Below are positions 12,592-23,860 of a DNA stretch of 64,000 bases, in pieces; position 1 is the stretch's first letter, and each line of letters begins with the position of its first letter. Both the position numbers and the translations under genes were made by a program. Where the stretch lies: the NCBI RefSeq assembly GCF_963678975.1, contig NC_089274.1, positions 2,406,001-2,470,000 of the forward strand. The letters are read 5' to 3'. Source of the DNA: Dysidea avara (Eukaryota; Porifera; Demospongiae; Dictyoceratida; Dysideidae). The notes beneath the pieces are model-generated. The model was given only the letters and a program-made list of their open reading frames with translations, was not told the origin of the DNA and ran no database searches.

Positions 12592-12966
12592 CTTCTTTTT
12601 GTAATTTTGTATACTCCAAAGCCAGCCTGTGGCCAGCTTTGGAGTTTGTTAAAGGAGGAAAAGATCAAGTGCTAAATTCTGTGGATATTTTATATGATTT
12701 TTTTTACTGTATGAAAATTATTGTGCATGTCCTCTCTGCTATACAGGTTGGCTTACAACTTGGATGGCTTGTAGCAGAAATCTCTACAAGGTAACTTGAC
12801 TGATTTTAGCTGAACTCTCTACAGGTGACTTGATCTCGGTAACTTGTTTGTAGCTGAGGGGTGAACCTTTCACAGGGTGCTTTTGTTTGTAGTTGAATTC
12901 TCTACATGTTGACTCGTTTGTAGCAGAACTCTCTACAGGGTGACCTACAGGCAACTTGTGTAGCAT

Positions 12967-13250
12967 ATGGATATTATGGGACAGACACTTGCATATAATA
13001 TTGTAGCAGTGTATGCGTATATGTATATATTGTATGGTGTGCTTTTGTTGGAATATTATTGTTCACATGGAAAAAATTGTTGGAGCACTCAGTTGATCCT
13101 CAGCTACAGAGCAACACCTTTACCCTGGTGTGGGCTTAGCCCAGCTGAGCTGCTTATGTGGAAGAGGATAAGAACAGATATTCCTCAAGCATAGGACAAC
13201 TTAATCCCCAAGTGGGAGTATATTCAGAATTTCAGACAATTAGATGATTG
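12967..13250 (+). mobile_element. LTR-retrotransposon integrase fragment (fossil)
   Basis: A short plus-strand reading frame contains LSYRATPLPWCGLSPAELLM, the conserved end of Ty3/gypsy integrase cores. It is opposite in orientation to the gypsy copy it lies within, so it comes from another insertion. It is a broken scrap. The right-arm copy is at about 55,480-55,765 on the minus strand. Confidence 0.6.
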
Positions 13251-13309
13251 GGTGATTTTTTTCACAGGGTGAACTCTCTATTGGGTGACTTGTTTGGGGC
13301 TGAACTCTT

Positions 13310-14515
13310 TATTTATTTATCAATGCTGTGAAAACTTCAAAAATGAAGATCATACACAGATAGCTAACTATAAGTCCATAGCAATAGTTTTGTTGTGATA
13401 ATTTGAAAGATTCTGTTGTGGTGCATTCGACAATGTGGCATGGCAAAGAGCTCCCTGATCTTGGTGATGACATTAAGGAGTACTTGTAGGTGTCTGTATT
13501 ACAGAACAATTCAGATAAACTGAACATGTGGCTTGATCTGGTTTGCAGTTGATATTTGATAGTGTGATGTCTGGGAATGAAACTCTGTAATATATTCTCA
13601 GGGCCGGAGCCCAGAGATTCTGAGTGGTCAGGCCATGGACTGCAATGGAGGTCATAGTCATGCACACTACATTTTATTGATTTGAAATTTAAATCAGATT
13701 ATCTACTGTAATCTTGTTTGTGTGTGATAGCTACAGCATGCATTAACATGCTAAGCTAAGGAAGTCTGGGGGCATGCTTCCTGGGAAAAATTTTGAAAAT
13801 ACATGTTCTGGAATGGCATCTGGAAGCTATTTTACATACATGGTCTCTTTCTGCTTTTAACACCAAGAATATATCTAGGTAGTTTTGAGCTACTGTATAC
13901 CAATTAATTCAATTTAATATATAGCTAGTAGCTAATTTTACTTTCATGATACAAAGTGAGTTTAGTTCTTGAGATACTGAAGCAATTTTGATTGTAATTG
14001 TTAATACATAACATGCATTATCAATTAGCCTATTGTGCAATTCTATGCAGATGGTTCACTGGAAAGTAATTTTAAGACAATTAAAATGGATATAATGGCT
14101 TAGATCAACCAGACTGAACCAGTGTAATAAGAGTCAGTATTGATGAATGCTCTATTAGACTATCACGATGACTGTTCTATTAGAGTATAATGTGATGACT
14201 GCTCTATTAGAGTATCTCGATCTTTTTGCAAATTCAAGTGACTGAAAAGTGGTCCGGCCAGGCTCCGGTCCCTGTATTCTGATAGTAATAGGTGTTCTGT
14301 TTTAGGATGTCAGAGCATTATCAAACTAAACTGGTCTCTACGTGATTCAAGTGATTCCCATTGTAACTCATTTAGCATCTGCGTAACACTGGCATCACAT
14401 GTACTCTCCTTTTACATATGTAGCTTTACATTTCTGTACTTTCTCCAACTTATTCTTATCATTTATTAAGTGTGGACTCCAGACTGTGGTGGCATACTCA
14501 AGTTTAGGTCATACC
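13310..14515 (-). mobile_element. LINE 3' segment (reverse-transcriptase tail), left arm
   Basis: On the minus strand, 14,515-14,340 reads TTVWSPHLINDKNKLEKVQK and then TQMLNELQWESLE, and 13,600-13,310 reads SGSSLPCHIVECTTTESFK. These are typical of the C-terminal region of Jockey/CR1-type LINE reverse transcriptases. The two parts are separated by a 676-bp insertion (13,599-14,274) absent from the right arm. The reading frame has stops and shifts, so this is a relic. The LINE itself lies within the minisatellite. Confidence 0.65.
13599..14274. mobile_element. Left-arm-only insertion with inverted ends
   Basis: The ends are inverted repeats (CAGGGCCGGAGCC at the left, complement of CAGGGACCGGAGCC at the right). 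The six bases tattct flank both sides (13,593-13,598 and 14,275-14,280). The right arm at about 55,135-55,145 has the uninterrupted sequence with a single copy of this hexamer, so the insertion postdates the arm duplication. It is a non-autonomous DNA element and carries two or three 'ctctattagagtat' motifs. Confidence 0.7.
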
Positions 14516-14916
14516 AATCTCTCTACAGGGTGACTTGTTTGTGGCTGCAGGGTAAACTGCTTGTAGCTGAACTCTGTACAAGGTGACTTGTTTGTGGCTG
14601 AGCCTTCTACTTGTTTGTAGTTGAAATCACTACAGGGTGAATTTTTTATAGCTGAACTTGGTGATTTTTTAAACTAAACTCTCTCCAGGGTGATTTTTTT
14701 AAAACTGAACTCCACAAGTGAATTGTTTGTGGTTGAGCTCTCTTCAGGATGACTTGTGTGCAGTAAAACTCTCTACAGGGTGATTTTTTGTAGCCAAATC
14801 TCTATAGGGTGACTTGATTGTAGTTGAACTCTCTATTGGGTTCCTTGCTGTTAGCTGAACTCTCTATATGGTGACTTGATCGGGACTAAACACTCTAATA
14901 GAGTGACTCATTACCA

Positions 14917-15210
14917 TAGGTGGCTCCAGGATTTTTGGCGACTGGTTTCTGATCAAAAGCATAGCTAGATTTTAGGTGAAGACCTAAGAAAAAAGGGTCG
15001 ACACCTCCTAAGAATGGCTATTCTCCACTAAACAATATTTTTATCACTGCTAAAGCACATAAAAATCTTTTCATAACTTCATAGTTTGCTACACTACTCT
15101 GAATACTGTGACTGCTATATTAGAGTGACTGACTGCTCTATTAGAGTATCTTGATCTAAATGTGACCGGTTTCCAGAAACCTCAGAAACCCCCCTGGAGC
15201 CGCCCCTGCA
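14917..15210. mobile_element. Short MITE with GGCGGCTCC-type ends, left arm
   Basis: The ends are imperfect inverted repeats (ataggtggctccaggatttt and the complement of cccctggagccgcccctg), and there is no coding capacity. The interior includes the 'ctctattagagtatcttgat' motif. The mirrored copy is at about 54,222-54,503, and a related end pair is at 49,215-49,506. Confidence 0.5.
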
Positions 15211-15359
15211 TTACGTAGCTGAATGTTCTATTAGGGTGACTACATTATTAGAGTATCTCGATCATGCACTTAAAAGACAGATGCCTGTACAAGGTGATAC
15301 CCTTACATACAATCCATACAGTTACAAAACAACAATTACAATTACAAAACTATAAACAG

Positions 15360-15700
15360 TCATAATACTCTAGAATAGAAACTGTTTCAGTTTTGATCTG
15401 AAATATTTAACATGGCTTTGAGCTAAAATGTCCACTGGAATAGTGTTCCACAAGAATGCCACGGATACAAAAAAGAGTAACGAAAACATTGATGGTAGAG
15501 GAAAACAGTTTTAATGTTTGGGAGTGCGACTTTGTACACAATTTATTGAACTCAACTAAATCTAGTACACCCCTTCCAAATATCATACAAAATTGATAGT
15601 GACAAGAAATGCTGTCTAGACTGTAGGGACGGCCATTGCAGTTCACTGATACAATCATATTTGATGACTTAGATCGTTGATGTAATTGTGGATTCCAGGT
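15360..15700 (-). mobile_element. LINE 3' terminus, left arm
   Basis: The minus-strand reading includes NMIVSVNCNGRPYSLDSISC and FNKLCTKSHSQTLKLFSSTI. In the neighbouring frame it contains VAFLWNTIPVDILAQSHVKY, a common C-terminal pattern of LINE open reading frame 2 (the LWN-P motif followed by FRSKLKQFLF and a stop). It is a relic with one or more frame changes. The right-arm copy is at 53,760-54,060 on the plus strand. Confidence 0.6.
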
Positions 15701-15774
15701 GCTACAGATCCAGCGGGCTGCTCTGCGTTACACTGATTCAATTAATTTAATGTTTGTAGAAGTAAGTGCTTTAT

Positions 15775-16545
15775 TACACCTAGTTGACTTTCGTAGTGTA
15801 ACTCAGTGGTTTTTAATCTGATTCCTTGTAGACCACTGAAAGATTGCTCTATAATAATCTACCTATCTATGCATTTTCAGCTGATTCCGTAAACTAGTTT
15901 GCCTGGTAGGCATGGCAAGTAATCCTTATTTTCCTTAACGAAACTTGATCATATGTTTGTTACACATGGTTGGCATTTTTGTTATCTCCATGGCTGTTAA
16001 GTGCGATTTCTTTCAAATCATAAAAGATTTGCACTACGATGGTTGCTCCATGTACAGACCGATTTTCAAGTCATTCCTTCAAGTGGTTTACCCTGTGGCC
16101 ATGACAAAAAATTGCTATTGCAGTTTTTGGAAAACTGCGTATAACTTCCTTGTTCTTTATCCGATGTGTACGAAAGTTGGACTGTAAACATGCTGCATTA
16201 TGCACTTACTGCCCTCTAAATTTGAAGAAAATGGACTAAAGCATACACGAGTTACAGTAAGTATTTCAAAGAAAAGAAGAAAAACAAAGAAACTTAAGAC
16301 AAACGTTGAAAGCACATATCTCAGTGATGGCTTGGAAGATTTGGCTCAAATTTGAAACAGGAAGTGCCCCACCTCGAGGGAGTTTCCATAGCAAAAATGG
16401 TTCATTTCTGGTCAAGCACTATCAAAGCTACGTATGTGTGAAACTTTGTTTTCTTGGTTCCTATAAATACACACTTGTCTGTCACTCGCCCGCGCTGGCT
16501 GTACTTGGCTGCATGACTTACTATCGTGTGTTATCTAGGAAATCA
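15775..16545. repeat. Unclassified dispersed repeat R1, left arm
   Basis: The sequence starts near agttgactttcg and ends near actatcgtgtgt. Related sequence occurs at 45,232-45,725 (same strand) and 52,887-53,650 (inverted arm). The plus strand is unusually open here (frames at 15,945-16,187 and 16,306-16,608), and the right-arm copy holds a 220-codon frame at 52,820-53,482. The predicted peptide resembles nothing I know, and the 45-kb copy does not keep the frame. I treat it as a non-coding repeat. Confidence 0.5.
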
Positions 16546-16606
16546 TCAACACTTATGTCGATATTTGCATTTGATACTAAATTCCTTGAATATTTTCTAT
16601 TCCTGT

Positions 16607-16751
16607 GATAGTATTGTATGATAGTATTGTATGATAGTATTGTATGATAGTATTGTATGATAGTATTGTATGATAGTATTGTATGATAGTATTGTATGAT
16701 AGTATTGTATGATAGTATTGTATGATAGTATTGTATGATAGTATTGTATGA
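16607..16751. repeat. 13-bp minisatellite (atagtattgtatg), about 11 units
   Basis: About 11 nearly perfect units of a 13-base repeat lie at the end of the retroelement integrase tail. The right-arm copy (52,727-52,823) has about 7 units, and the copy near 1,640-1,665 has only one or two. The array therefore grew after the gypsy copies separated and changed length between the arms. Confidence 0.85.
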
Positions 16752-17115
16752 CAGTAATGTCCTTGTAGTGTCACAATATTGTAAGAGTGAGGGCCAGTAT
16801 TACTAACACTGGCAATCTTGGCCGGTTTCCATTTGTTATCTTTGGCTGCTATGAGTACTGGCTCTCCGACTCCAAGGTGTTTTAGTGGCCTTGTCATAGT
16901 ACAATTTTTATTGCTGTTGATATTCATAGACATCCATCTGGCTTTGGTAGAATCGCGTCTAGCTATCCTAGAATCTTTCTTTGTAGCTTGAACAATGGAC
17001 TTTGCCTTAATCCAGTGGCCTGCAGATTGAGCCATGAGTACTTGGCATTTTTGTCGTTAATTTCAAATTTTTCGAGAATTTCCCACTATATGGCATAGTC
17101 ACTACCATCACACAT
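16752..17115 (-). mobile_element. Ty3/gypsy integrase C-terminal fragment (fossil), left arm
   Basis: On the minus strand this reads TRPLKHLGVGEPVLIAAKD and KWKPAKIASVSNTGPHSYNI, the same integrase tail as at about 1,510-1,630. It is separated from its own 3' region (9,120-12,270) by about 4.3 kb of later insertions. The inner boundary of the palindrome arm falls here. It is an old, broken element. Confidence 0.7.
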
Positions 17116-18478
17116 ATCACCACAGGTCTATTTTATTACATATATTCAGTAATAGCAGGTGAAGGGAATTGTTAATGTTTTGTACTTACACATTTTCAGA
17201 CAAGTGGTTTTCTTCTTGACACATCACAGATCTCAGTTGTGGATGCTTACACCAGATCATCAGAATCTTGAACATCAAACACTTTCACAGATCTCCATCA
17301 TACATGTCTGCATCAGATCATCAAACCATCTGTCCTTGATAATGTAGTAGCAATGATAATAATCAGCTGCAGTGAAAATATATATAGTGGTCAAATACTG
17401 ATACATACAATACAAGTACTTGTTCAATAGCTGTATACAGTACTTCTAGATCTGTATCTAAAACATAACACATTAATGACTACACTATACCAAACCACCT
17501 TCAGGAAACTTACCTGGATGTGGGCACCGAACAGTTATAAATGCTTGTGTTAACCAGAATTGACAAAATCTGAGGGTGCCAAAACATGGTAAGCAGAAGA
17601 TACTATTGAAAATTAACATATCAACAAAGTATGAATGTGTAAGCATAGAACTACTCACATTAGTACTATACAAAGCAGCCAAAAAGTGATGAACTATGTA
17701 TGAATGCTTACTTATCTGGCTATTTAACATTGGACCGCTACGTTTTGTGTAGGCTATGGCAATAGGATATCTGATGTGTACTAAATGATGCTGTGTATCA
17801 AAAAGGCTCAGTTCTGAAGCCGCCTTGCCAATTTTTGTTGTTGCATAATATCTAGATAGTTGCTATTTTCACATAAAAACTATCATTCCCACAAGCAATC
17901 AAGCTGAATGTCACAGCATGGTGAATACTACACAAAACTATACACTAAAATGGACTTGCATCAGAAATGTCAAAACACATACGTAGCTATGTTATGTCCT
18001 AAACTTATTGAAAAATAACAACGCAATAAACTGGAGTGTACCAAGCTAATACTGCCAAGGTCAAGCAGAATATATTTCTATAAAAACACTCCAGTTAGTG
18101 GTAAGCACCTCATACTACTCTGCCTTCTGTGTTTACCCTCCAGTGCTTAACTGGTAAAGTTGATATACACTCAGGCCATGGGTATGTGTTTTCACAGATT
18201 TTTGGATCAAGTTTTGGAACTCCATGGATTATATACATACATCAAGAATTGGATTACATGAAAACAAAGTGCCATACCAAATGCACACATACAGAGGAGA
18301 CTCACTGAATGACATGCATTCCACACAATCATTAATAATCTCTTAACCTGGAACTTTAAAAGTTCTCAAGTGGTTAGCCCATTCTTTGTCTTGTATCTCA
18401 TCCCTAAAGAAGATTATCAATGGAAAGGAGTACATGCAATAGCTCATACATACAACTTCATAACCTTCAAAGTTATCC

Positions 18479-18513
18479 AGCTAACCACAGCCTTAAACTG
18501 GCTGTGGTTAGCT
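18479..18513. repeat. Perfect short hairpin
   Basis: agctaaccacagcc and its exact complement ggctgtggttagct are separated by seven bases. No U-run follows, so it is not obviously a terminator. It may be a transposon remnant. Confidence 0.7.
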
Positions 18514-18808
18514 ACATAAATCTCACGATCCACGTTGCCTTAAAAGCTCCTGACGTTACACTAAAACTGACTATAATAAACAAACACAGGTAAATTAATG
18601 CTTGCCTCTATTGTAATTGGGTAATTGGGTATCAAAAGGCGGTAGACTAAGAAAGTCGGGCAACAGGACGATGGTGTCACAGTCTGATCTGGAAGCCATG
18701 GCAGAATTTTGGGTAGGCCAGCTCGAGTCGGCACAGCTCCTTCTCCCACTTCTTCCTTTTCGTGTGTGCCACCATCACGCCAGGTATCAGCTTGGTACCT
18801 CACTCTTC

Positions 18809-18866
18809 TGGCTGTATCTTCTGGCTGTATCTTCTGGCTGTATCTTCTGGCTGTATCTTCTGGCTG
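18809..18866. repeat. 13-bp tandem repeat (ctggctgtatctt), about 4.5 units
   Basis: Four near-identical units occur in a row, followed by a diverged fifth. They are unrelated in sequence to the 13-bp array at 16,607. Confidence 0.85.
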
Positions 18867-19689
18867 TGTCAGTTGCATCTTTGTTCAAAGTTACAACTAA
18901 CTCTTCCATAAACTAGAAGCATTAGTGCAATGATGATGCACTGTTGCCAAGTTTTCCGTGAGCAATATGATGGCAGATAATGACTACCGGGTACTTGGTT
19001 ATAGGTAGACTAGATATAAGTCAGAGTAGTCATGCAGAGTGCATGAGCCGGCCCCTTTCCAGTATTTGGTAGCTAGCTACCATGGCTGCTTGACACGAGG
19101 CTTGACATCTCAGTAGCAATCCGCACATTTTCATAACCGTCAGCCTCGTTTAGTGGTACACATTCATCAGTAATAAAATTCTTAGTAACTTACATTGACT
19201 GCATTTAAAAATTCAACAGTTTTACACATGTTTACTGTCAATGTAAATATATGGATCCATTTTGTAGTATGTTACATAAAATAGTGCTGCTTTGTTTGGC
19301 CCCCAGCCTGGCAACTGTGGGCAGGAAGGTGGGCAGGTGGGCAAGCAGGCAGGTGAGTGAGCAGGTAAGCAAACAGGCAGGCAGAAAATTCAGTTATAAA
19401 TTAAGTTAGTTAAAAATTCAGTTATAAATTCAGTTATTCAGGCAGGCAGAAAATTCAGTTGAAAATTTATAGTTTAGGGTTACTCTGAAGACATTTTAGG
19501 CCGTGATTATATACACATAACCAATACTGAAGCTGTCATGAAGGGAAAATGAGGCTAGCTGTAGAGTGATATTTTTGACTCAGAAGAGCCCAAAATACAT
19601 GGTCCCTACTATACAGAACTACCATCAAATATAGCATTAAAATCAAGAAAACACACAGAGCCAGATATAGAATTTTTAAAAAAAAGCAC

Positions 19690-19765
19690 TGAAACTTGAA
19701 TTTTTGTCTGCCTGTCTGTCTGCCTGCCTGCCTGCCTGCCTGCCCACCCGCCCGCCCGCCCGCCT
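19690..19765. repeat. Tetranucleotide microsatellite (tgcc/cccg)
   Basis: A run of tgtc, tgcc and then cgcc repeats. A purine-rich relative (gcaggcag, gtgggcag) lies at 19,320-19,385 in the other orientation. Confidence 0.8.
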
Positions 19766-20480
19766 GACCACAGTTGCAAGGCTGGAGACAAAACAAAGTA
19801 GTGCACAGCCACCATTTGTGACCAGATCTGTGAAAACTCGACACAATTGTGCAAGCCTAAATTAAGCTTAACATGCTACCTTCATGACACATCAGCATTG
19901 AATACAATGGATGGAATAATTGCATATTTAAAATCAAATCCATAAATTTTTGAATGCTTTGTTCCCAGTGAAGAAAGGGCCTAACAATAAAAACCTGAGT
20001 ATTGTCTTATTTTCCTACTTGAGAAGCTTGAAAATCTTTGATTCGCCTACTGTTGATGAGTTGAGAAGGGGTGAGAATACTGCTGATACCATCGTGATCA
20101 TCAGACACGTATGTAAGTGGGCATGAATTGATTACAGTTTCAACTTCAGTTAGAATAGTATACAGTTCCTCATAGTTTTATTTGCTCTTCCCCACAGTCT
20201 TCTTTAAACTACGTTTAATGCTTCTGACAAGTCTTTCCCAGTCCACCAGGGGACTTTCTCTGCAATAAACTTCCTTAACACATTAAATGCCCTTATACAC
20301 ATATACACATTTGGTGTTTCTAAATCATTGACATATTCAGGTATTCCATGGTTTAATTGATCTCGTATAATTTTATCATACTCACCAAGGATTCCAGGGT
20401 TTAACTGAATCCATTTAAGTAAGGATTTCAAGCGAACTTCATGCAGAGTCAGATGATCAGGAACTACACATTGAATCTTT

Positions 20481-20488
20481 TTCCAAGG
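20481..20488. repeat. Left 8-bp target-site duplication of the hAT
   Basis: ttccaagg lies immediately before TAGGGCTGAAA and is repeated exactly at 22,469-22,476. Confidence 0.95.
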
Positions 20489-22468
20489 TAGGGCTGAAAC
20501 GGATAGTAAATTTCAATACCCGGATATCCTGGACAAATCTTCTACGGATAATTGATTGCATAATCAAAAGATAAAGAAAAGTTTGTCCATCACACATATC
20601 GAATGTTACACACTATAAAAATAGATATTTGTTACACGTGGTTTTTGTAAGATACATTATTTTTAAAGGTTGTAAGTTTTTGTTTAAAAAAATTAACATG
20701 TCAGTGTTCTCCGACTTCAGACTACTCCTTAGATTACTAACAACCAAACCTGCAGTGGAAAAAATCCGCTCTGACGGAACCGAAGTTGCAGGCACACATA
20801 ACAGCTGACGAGCTACTTTTGATATAACAGGAAACCGTTCTTGGTTTGATTTCCACCACAATAATGCACATTTGTCATGGTGTAGCTGTGGTTCTCTTTT
20901 AAATCGGTCAAATTCAGCCTTTCCAGACTTGTCTTCCTTTGTAGACTGTGATGAACTGGCAGTAGTTCCCAGTAAAAATGACATGGCTGTTTCTTTCTTC
21001 TTCTTTGCATTAGGTTCTCCAGATTCTTCTCTACTAGTACTTGTAGTCGGCTCAGCTTCCAAACTCTCTTCAATGATAGTTATCTTCTCTAACAAAACTT
21101 TCTGAACTTCTTCCCTGTATTCATCCTTCAAAAAGTCCAAATCTTTGTATCGTGGATCAACTGCAGCTGCAAGAATTGCTACATTTTCTGGATCAAAAGC
21201 AAAGCGATCTACTAGCTGGGATGTTACAGTTTCTTTAAACTTTTGTATGGTTGGCAAATCAGTGGTGTCAGCCTTTAGATGACAGTTGATCAGCCCATGG
21301 ATAACAGGATATATCAATGATGATGATACATTTCGTTCTAAAGACAAGGCTTTTGTAGCTACATGTAAAGCCTTAAGTACTACCAGTAACTGTGAAAGGA
21401 GGTCCCACTGGTCAGCATTTAAATCCAAATACCTTTTATCAACTGGTGTAACTTTCTCATCATGAATGACTGCATATACAGCCAATCGTTCAGCAAGTTA
21501 CAAACTCCTGTTAGTCTACTAATGGTGTGAATCTCTAACCCAGCATTGACTGCCAGCTGAAGTGTGTGCCCTAAACAAGGTAAGTCACTCCAATCTTCAA
21601 GCAAATCAGAAGCAAGCACCATATTTGATGCATTGTCATGGACCACAGCAACTACCTTATTATCAATATTCCAATCCTTTGCTATTTTCCTTAGATTTTC
21701 AGCAATATGAACACCTGTGTGATGCTCCATCATTTCTCGAGTTACCAATACTTTGCTGTCAAGCACCCAGTCTTTAGTAATGAAGTGAATGGTGACTGTG
21801 ATGTAGGCTTGCACTGCTCTACTTGTCCAGATATCTGTTGTAAGTGATACACTAAGAGTACTCTCGAGACTGCTTAACCTTTCCTCCTTGATGGTATGAT
21901 ATTTCTTACAAATAATCGAATGTGCGTGATGGTACTACATACGCTGGTTCTATATAGTTCATTAGTTGCTTGAAACCAGCACCTTCGACCACTCTCAAAG
22001 GTCGCAAATCAAGTGCAACAAAGTTAGCAATCCTTTCAGTTATAGCTGCTGCTTTTTGTGAGCTACAAACTCGTAAACCACTATGATTTAGAACACTTTG
22101 TTTCGGTTGCTGCTTTTTCTTATTAGCCTCACTGTTCATCAATCGCTGATATTCCTGCAGGTGCTTCGCCTGAAGGTGACTCTTTAAATTACTCGTGCCT
22201 CCACCATCAGAAAGTTTTAGATCACATAATTTGCATGGTATCTTTCTTTTCAAATTTCTGTCATCGCCGCCTGCCTCTTCATTGTCCTTTGGCTCATCAA
22301 AGTACTCCCAAACACCACTCTTTCTTTTACACGTAGACGCCATTTACATTTCTGTGACAATCTATTGCGCATGCGTATTATGTAATATCCGTTTTAATCT
22401 ATTTTGTTAATCCGGATGGCAATTACTATCCGGATAACCGGATAAATAGGATATTCATTTCAGCCCTA
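20489..22468 (-). mobile_element. hAT DNA transposon, 1,980 bp, full length
   Basis: The inverted ends TAGGGCTGAAA and TTTCAGCCCTA are followed inward by GGATA/CCGGAT-rich subterminal repeats. Exact 8-bp duplications (ttccaagg) flank it, the hallmark of hAT insertion. It encodes a minus-strand BED-finger transposase with two frameshifts, so it is complete in structure but probably not autonomous. The perfect duplications and well-kept reading frame indicate a fairly recent insertion, later than the BEL/Pao element it interrupts. Confidence 0.93.
20613..22343 (-). pseudogene. hAT transposase (ZBED type), frameshifted
   Basis: It starts at ATG 22,343. An N-terminal BED zinc finger (CKLCDL, then HLQAKH, residues about 37-61) is followed by the catalytic region with SLTTDIWTS (just upstream of 21,814), VVHDNASNM and PCLGHTLQLAVNAGL (about 21,560-21,660). 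The C-terminal dimerisation region reads CALLWWKSN, then SVPSERIFSTAG, which carries the expected catalytic Glu, and ends at 20,613. The three open segments are 22,343-21,906, 21,814-21,419 (extending upstream in frame) and 21,485-20,613. A frameshift lies near 21,915 and another near 21,500. Total length (about 570 codons) is normal for the family. Confidence 0.85.
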
Positions 22469-22476
22469 TTCCAAGG
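22469..22476. repeat. Right 8-bp target-site duplication of the hAT
   Basis: ttccaagg directly follows TTTCAGCCCTA and is identical to 20,481-20,488. Confidence 0.95.
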
Positions 22477-23860
22477 TAGGCCCACCTCATATCAATTGTG
22501 TTCAAATGCGATTGAGGGCAAAAATGGATCTTCCCTTGATGGACCAAATGAGGGCTCCTTAACTCCACCTCCCAAAACCTTTGTAAGGATTTTACAAGCA
22601 CATCATCTTCACTATGTATTGGATTATAAAGGATTCCTGAATAATCAAATGACTGTGGCTAATCTTATTTGCTTCAATGATGTCAACTGTCCCAGAGAAC
22701 AGCCACCTCAGCTTATACTGCTCAACGCGACAGGCCTTTGGTTTCCTTGTACAGTATCTCTTGATACAACATTCCAATAAAAATTAGAGCTGATTAAAAC
22801 GTCAATGTCTCCACTAGCTCCATTATAATTATCCGCTAACTGTAGACCATGCAAATGAAAGTATTTCTCAACATATACTGCTGAAGGGCAAGGAAAAAAA
22901 TGACAGGAGACGTGAGAGCAGAGATACCAATGGCCTCACCTTGAGCATGACCCTGGAAGTACAGTTTAACTACACTGCACTCTTGTGTTTTGTAGTTGCA
23001 TGTACCAAAGGTATTTAAGTGTAGTTTTTGTACATTTTAAAGGTTTAATTGTCTCTTTAACTTCTCAGTAACGTAAGATAGTTGGATAATACTGTCAAAT
23101 AGCACACAGACATATACATCCAAGCTACCAGAACTACCAAGGGCCATAGCCTGAGCAGTTTGTAACAAAACAGTTGGTTGTTTCCTACAGGCACTGGTTA
23201 TATTGGTAGCAGTAACCATGCCATCAGCAGGCGGTTGAGTGACCTCAACTTGATGGGGAACTGGGCGACTCATGGGAGGATTATCACACTCCTTGGAGCT
23301 TAGACAAATGGACTGGTGGTGCTTCCTGTGGCAATATTGACAAGATTTACGTGAATCACATTCTCGTGATTTGTGACTTGCTTTTAGACAATTGAAGCAA
23401 TGACCAGACCTCAGTAGTATGTCCTTACGTTTGAAACCTGTTTGCATGATGTAGAATAATGAGCCGTATTACAATAGACATAGCGAATTGACAAATTCGA
23501 AACAGGAGCACTAGCTGTGTAATTTGACCTTCAGTCAGTTGCAGCACTTAAAAGTTTCATTGTATGTATCTTAACTTGTTCAATAGCCTCTCTTGCCTCA
23601 ACCTCCTGCTTAATTAAGTCTATAGCAATTCCCCCATCTCCCAAACATCTTTCTTGGTTTCTTGGACAATACTTAAAAGTAACTCTGGTGTGATTTTGCT
23701 CATAGTGATAGGGATTACCAAACTACCATACTGGGCTGAATTTAAGCCCACTGCAGTTAACGTTAACACTAATTTTGTCAAAAACACACCTGAGAGAGGA
23801 TGGTTTCTCTCCAGTATAGGGTGAGATCTTGATGAGCTCCTCCATGTGAACACTATTTAT

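Larger units (their letters stand above)
12783..14900. repeat. 31-bp minisatellite, left arm, interrupted by retroelement pieces
   Basis: Diverged tandem units built on gctgaactctctacagggtg occur at 12,783-12,960, 13,266-13,312 and 14,518-14,900. They are the same family as the large array at 42,470-45,130. The array is interrupted by a gypsy integrase scrap and a LINE 3' segment. The right-arm equivalents are 54,515-54,900, 55,436-55,475 and 55,790-55,985. Confidence 0.75.
5226..17115. repeat. Left arm of a large inverted duplication
   Basis: The whole interval recurs on the opposite strand at about 52,360-64,000. Matching landmarks are the integrase tail (16,751-17,035 against 52,445-52,730), the foldback (12,276-12,591 against 56,168-56,484), the hAT-like element (9,411-11,233 against 57,516-59,569) and the gene pair (5,362-7,640 against 61,340-63,850). 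A hand comparison of about 172 bases (8,700-8,880 against 60,115-60,290) gave three substitutions and one single-base indel. The inner boundary is near 17,115, inside the retroelement fragment. The outer boundary is not reached, because the right arm runs off the window. Confidence 0.9.
17116..20189. other. Spacer start: no certain gene
   Basis: I see no gene I can name. On the minus strand there are two exon-like segments bounded by good splice sites, at about 17,517-17,572 (ending CCAG|GTAAGT) and about 18,352-18,408 (DEIQDKEWANHLRTFKVP). There is also an ATG-led open stretch from 18,699 (MASRSDCDTIVLLPDF). Their phases do not join convincingly, so this is at most the remnant of a gene. Simple repeats lie at 18,809-18,866, 19,320-19,450 and 19,690-19,765. 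Bases 19,940-20,045 resemble 32,480-32,570. Confidence 0.3.
20190..23860 (-). mobile_element. BEL/Pao LTR retrotransposon fossil hosting a hAT insertion
   Basis: Minus-strand pieces of one element are a gag segment (about 23,620-23,853, SAQYGSLVIPITMSK), a CCHC zinc knuckle and the start of the protease region (about 23,037-23,447, CFNCLKASHKSREC), and the beginning of the reverse-transcriptase region (about 22,477-22,800 and 20,204-20,488, LNPGILGEYDKIIRDQLNHG). The hAT at 20,489-22,468 was inserted into the last part. No LTRs were recognised, and most of pol is missing at the left end, so this is an old partial copy with several breaks. Confidence 0.75.

Noticed and set aside
18561-18916. 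Overlapping frames on both strands at 18,561-18,916
   Set aside because: Much of their length is the 13-bp tandem repeat. Only the short ATG-led minus-strand segment from 18,699 was kept as a weak possibility.
19536-19854. Gly/Arg/Gln-rich frames (AGGQAGRQAGRQ)
   Set aside because: Translation of the tgcc/cccg microsatellite at 19,690-19,765.
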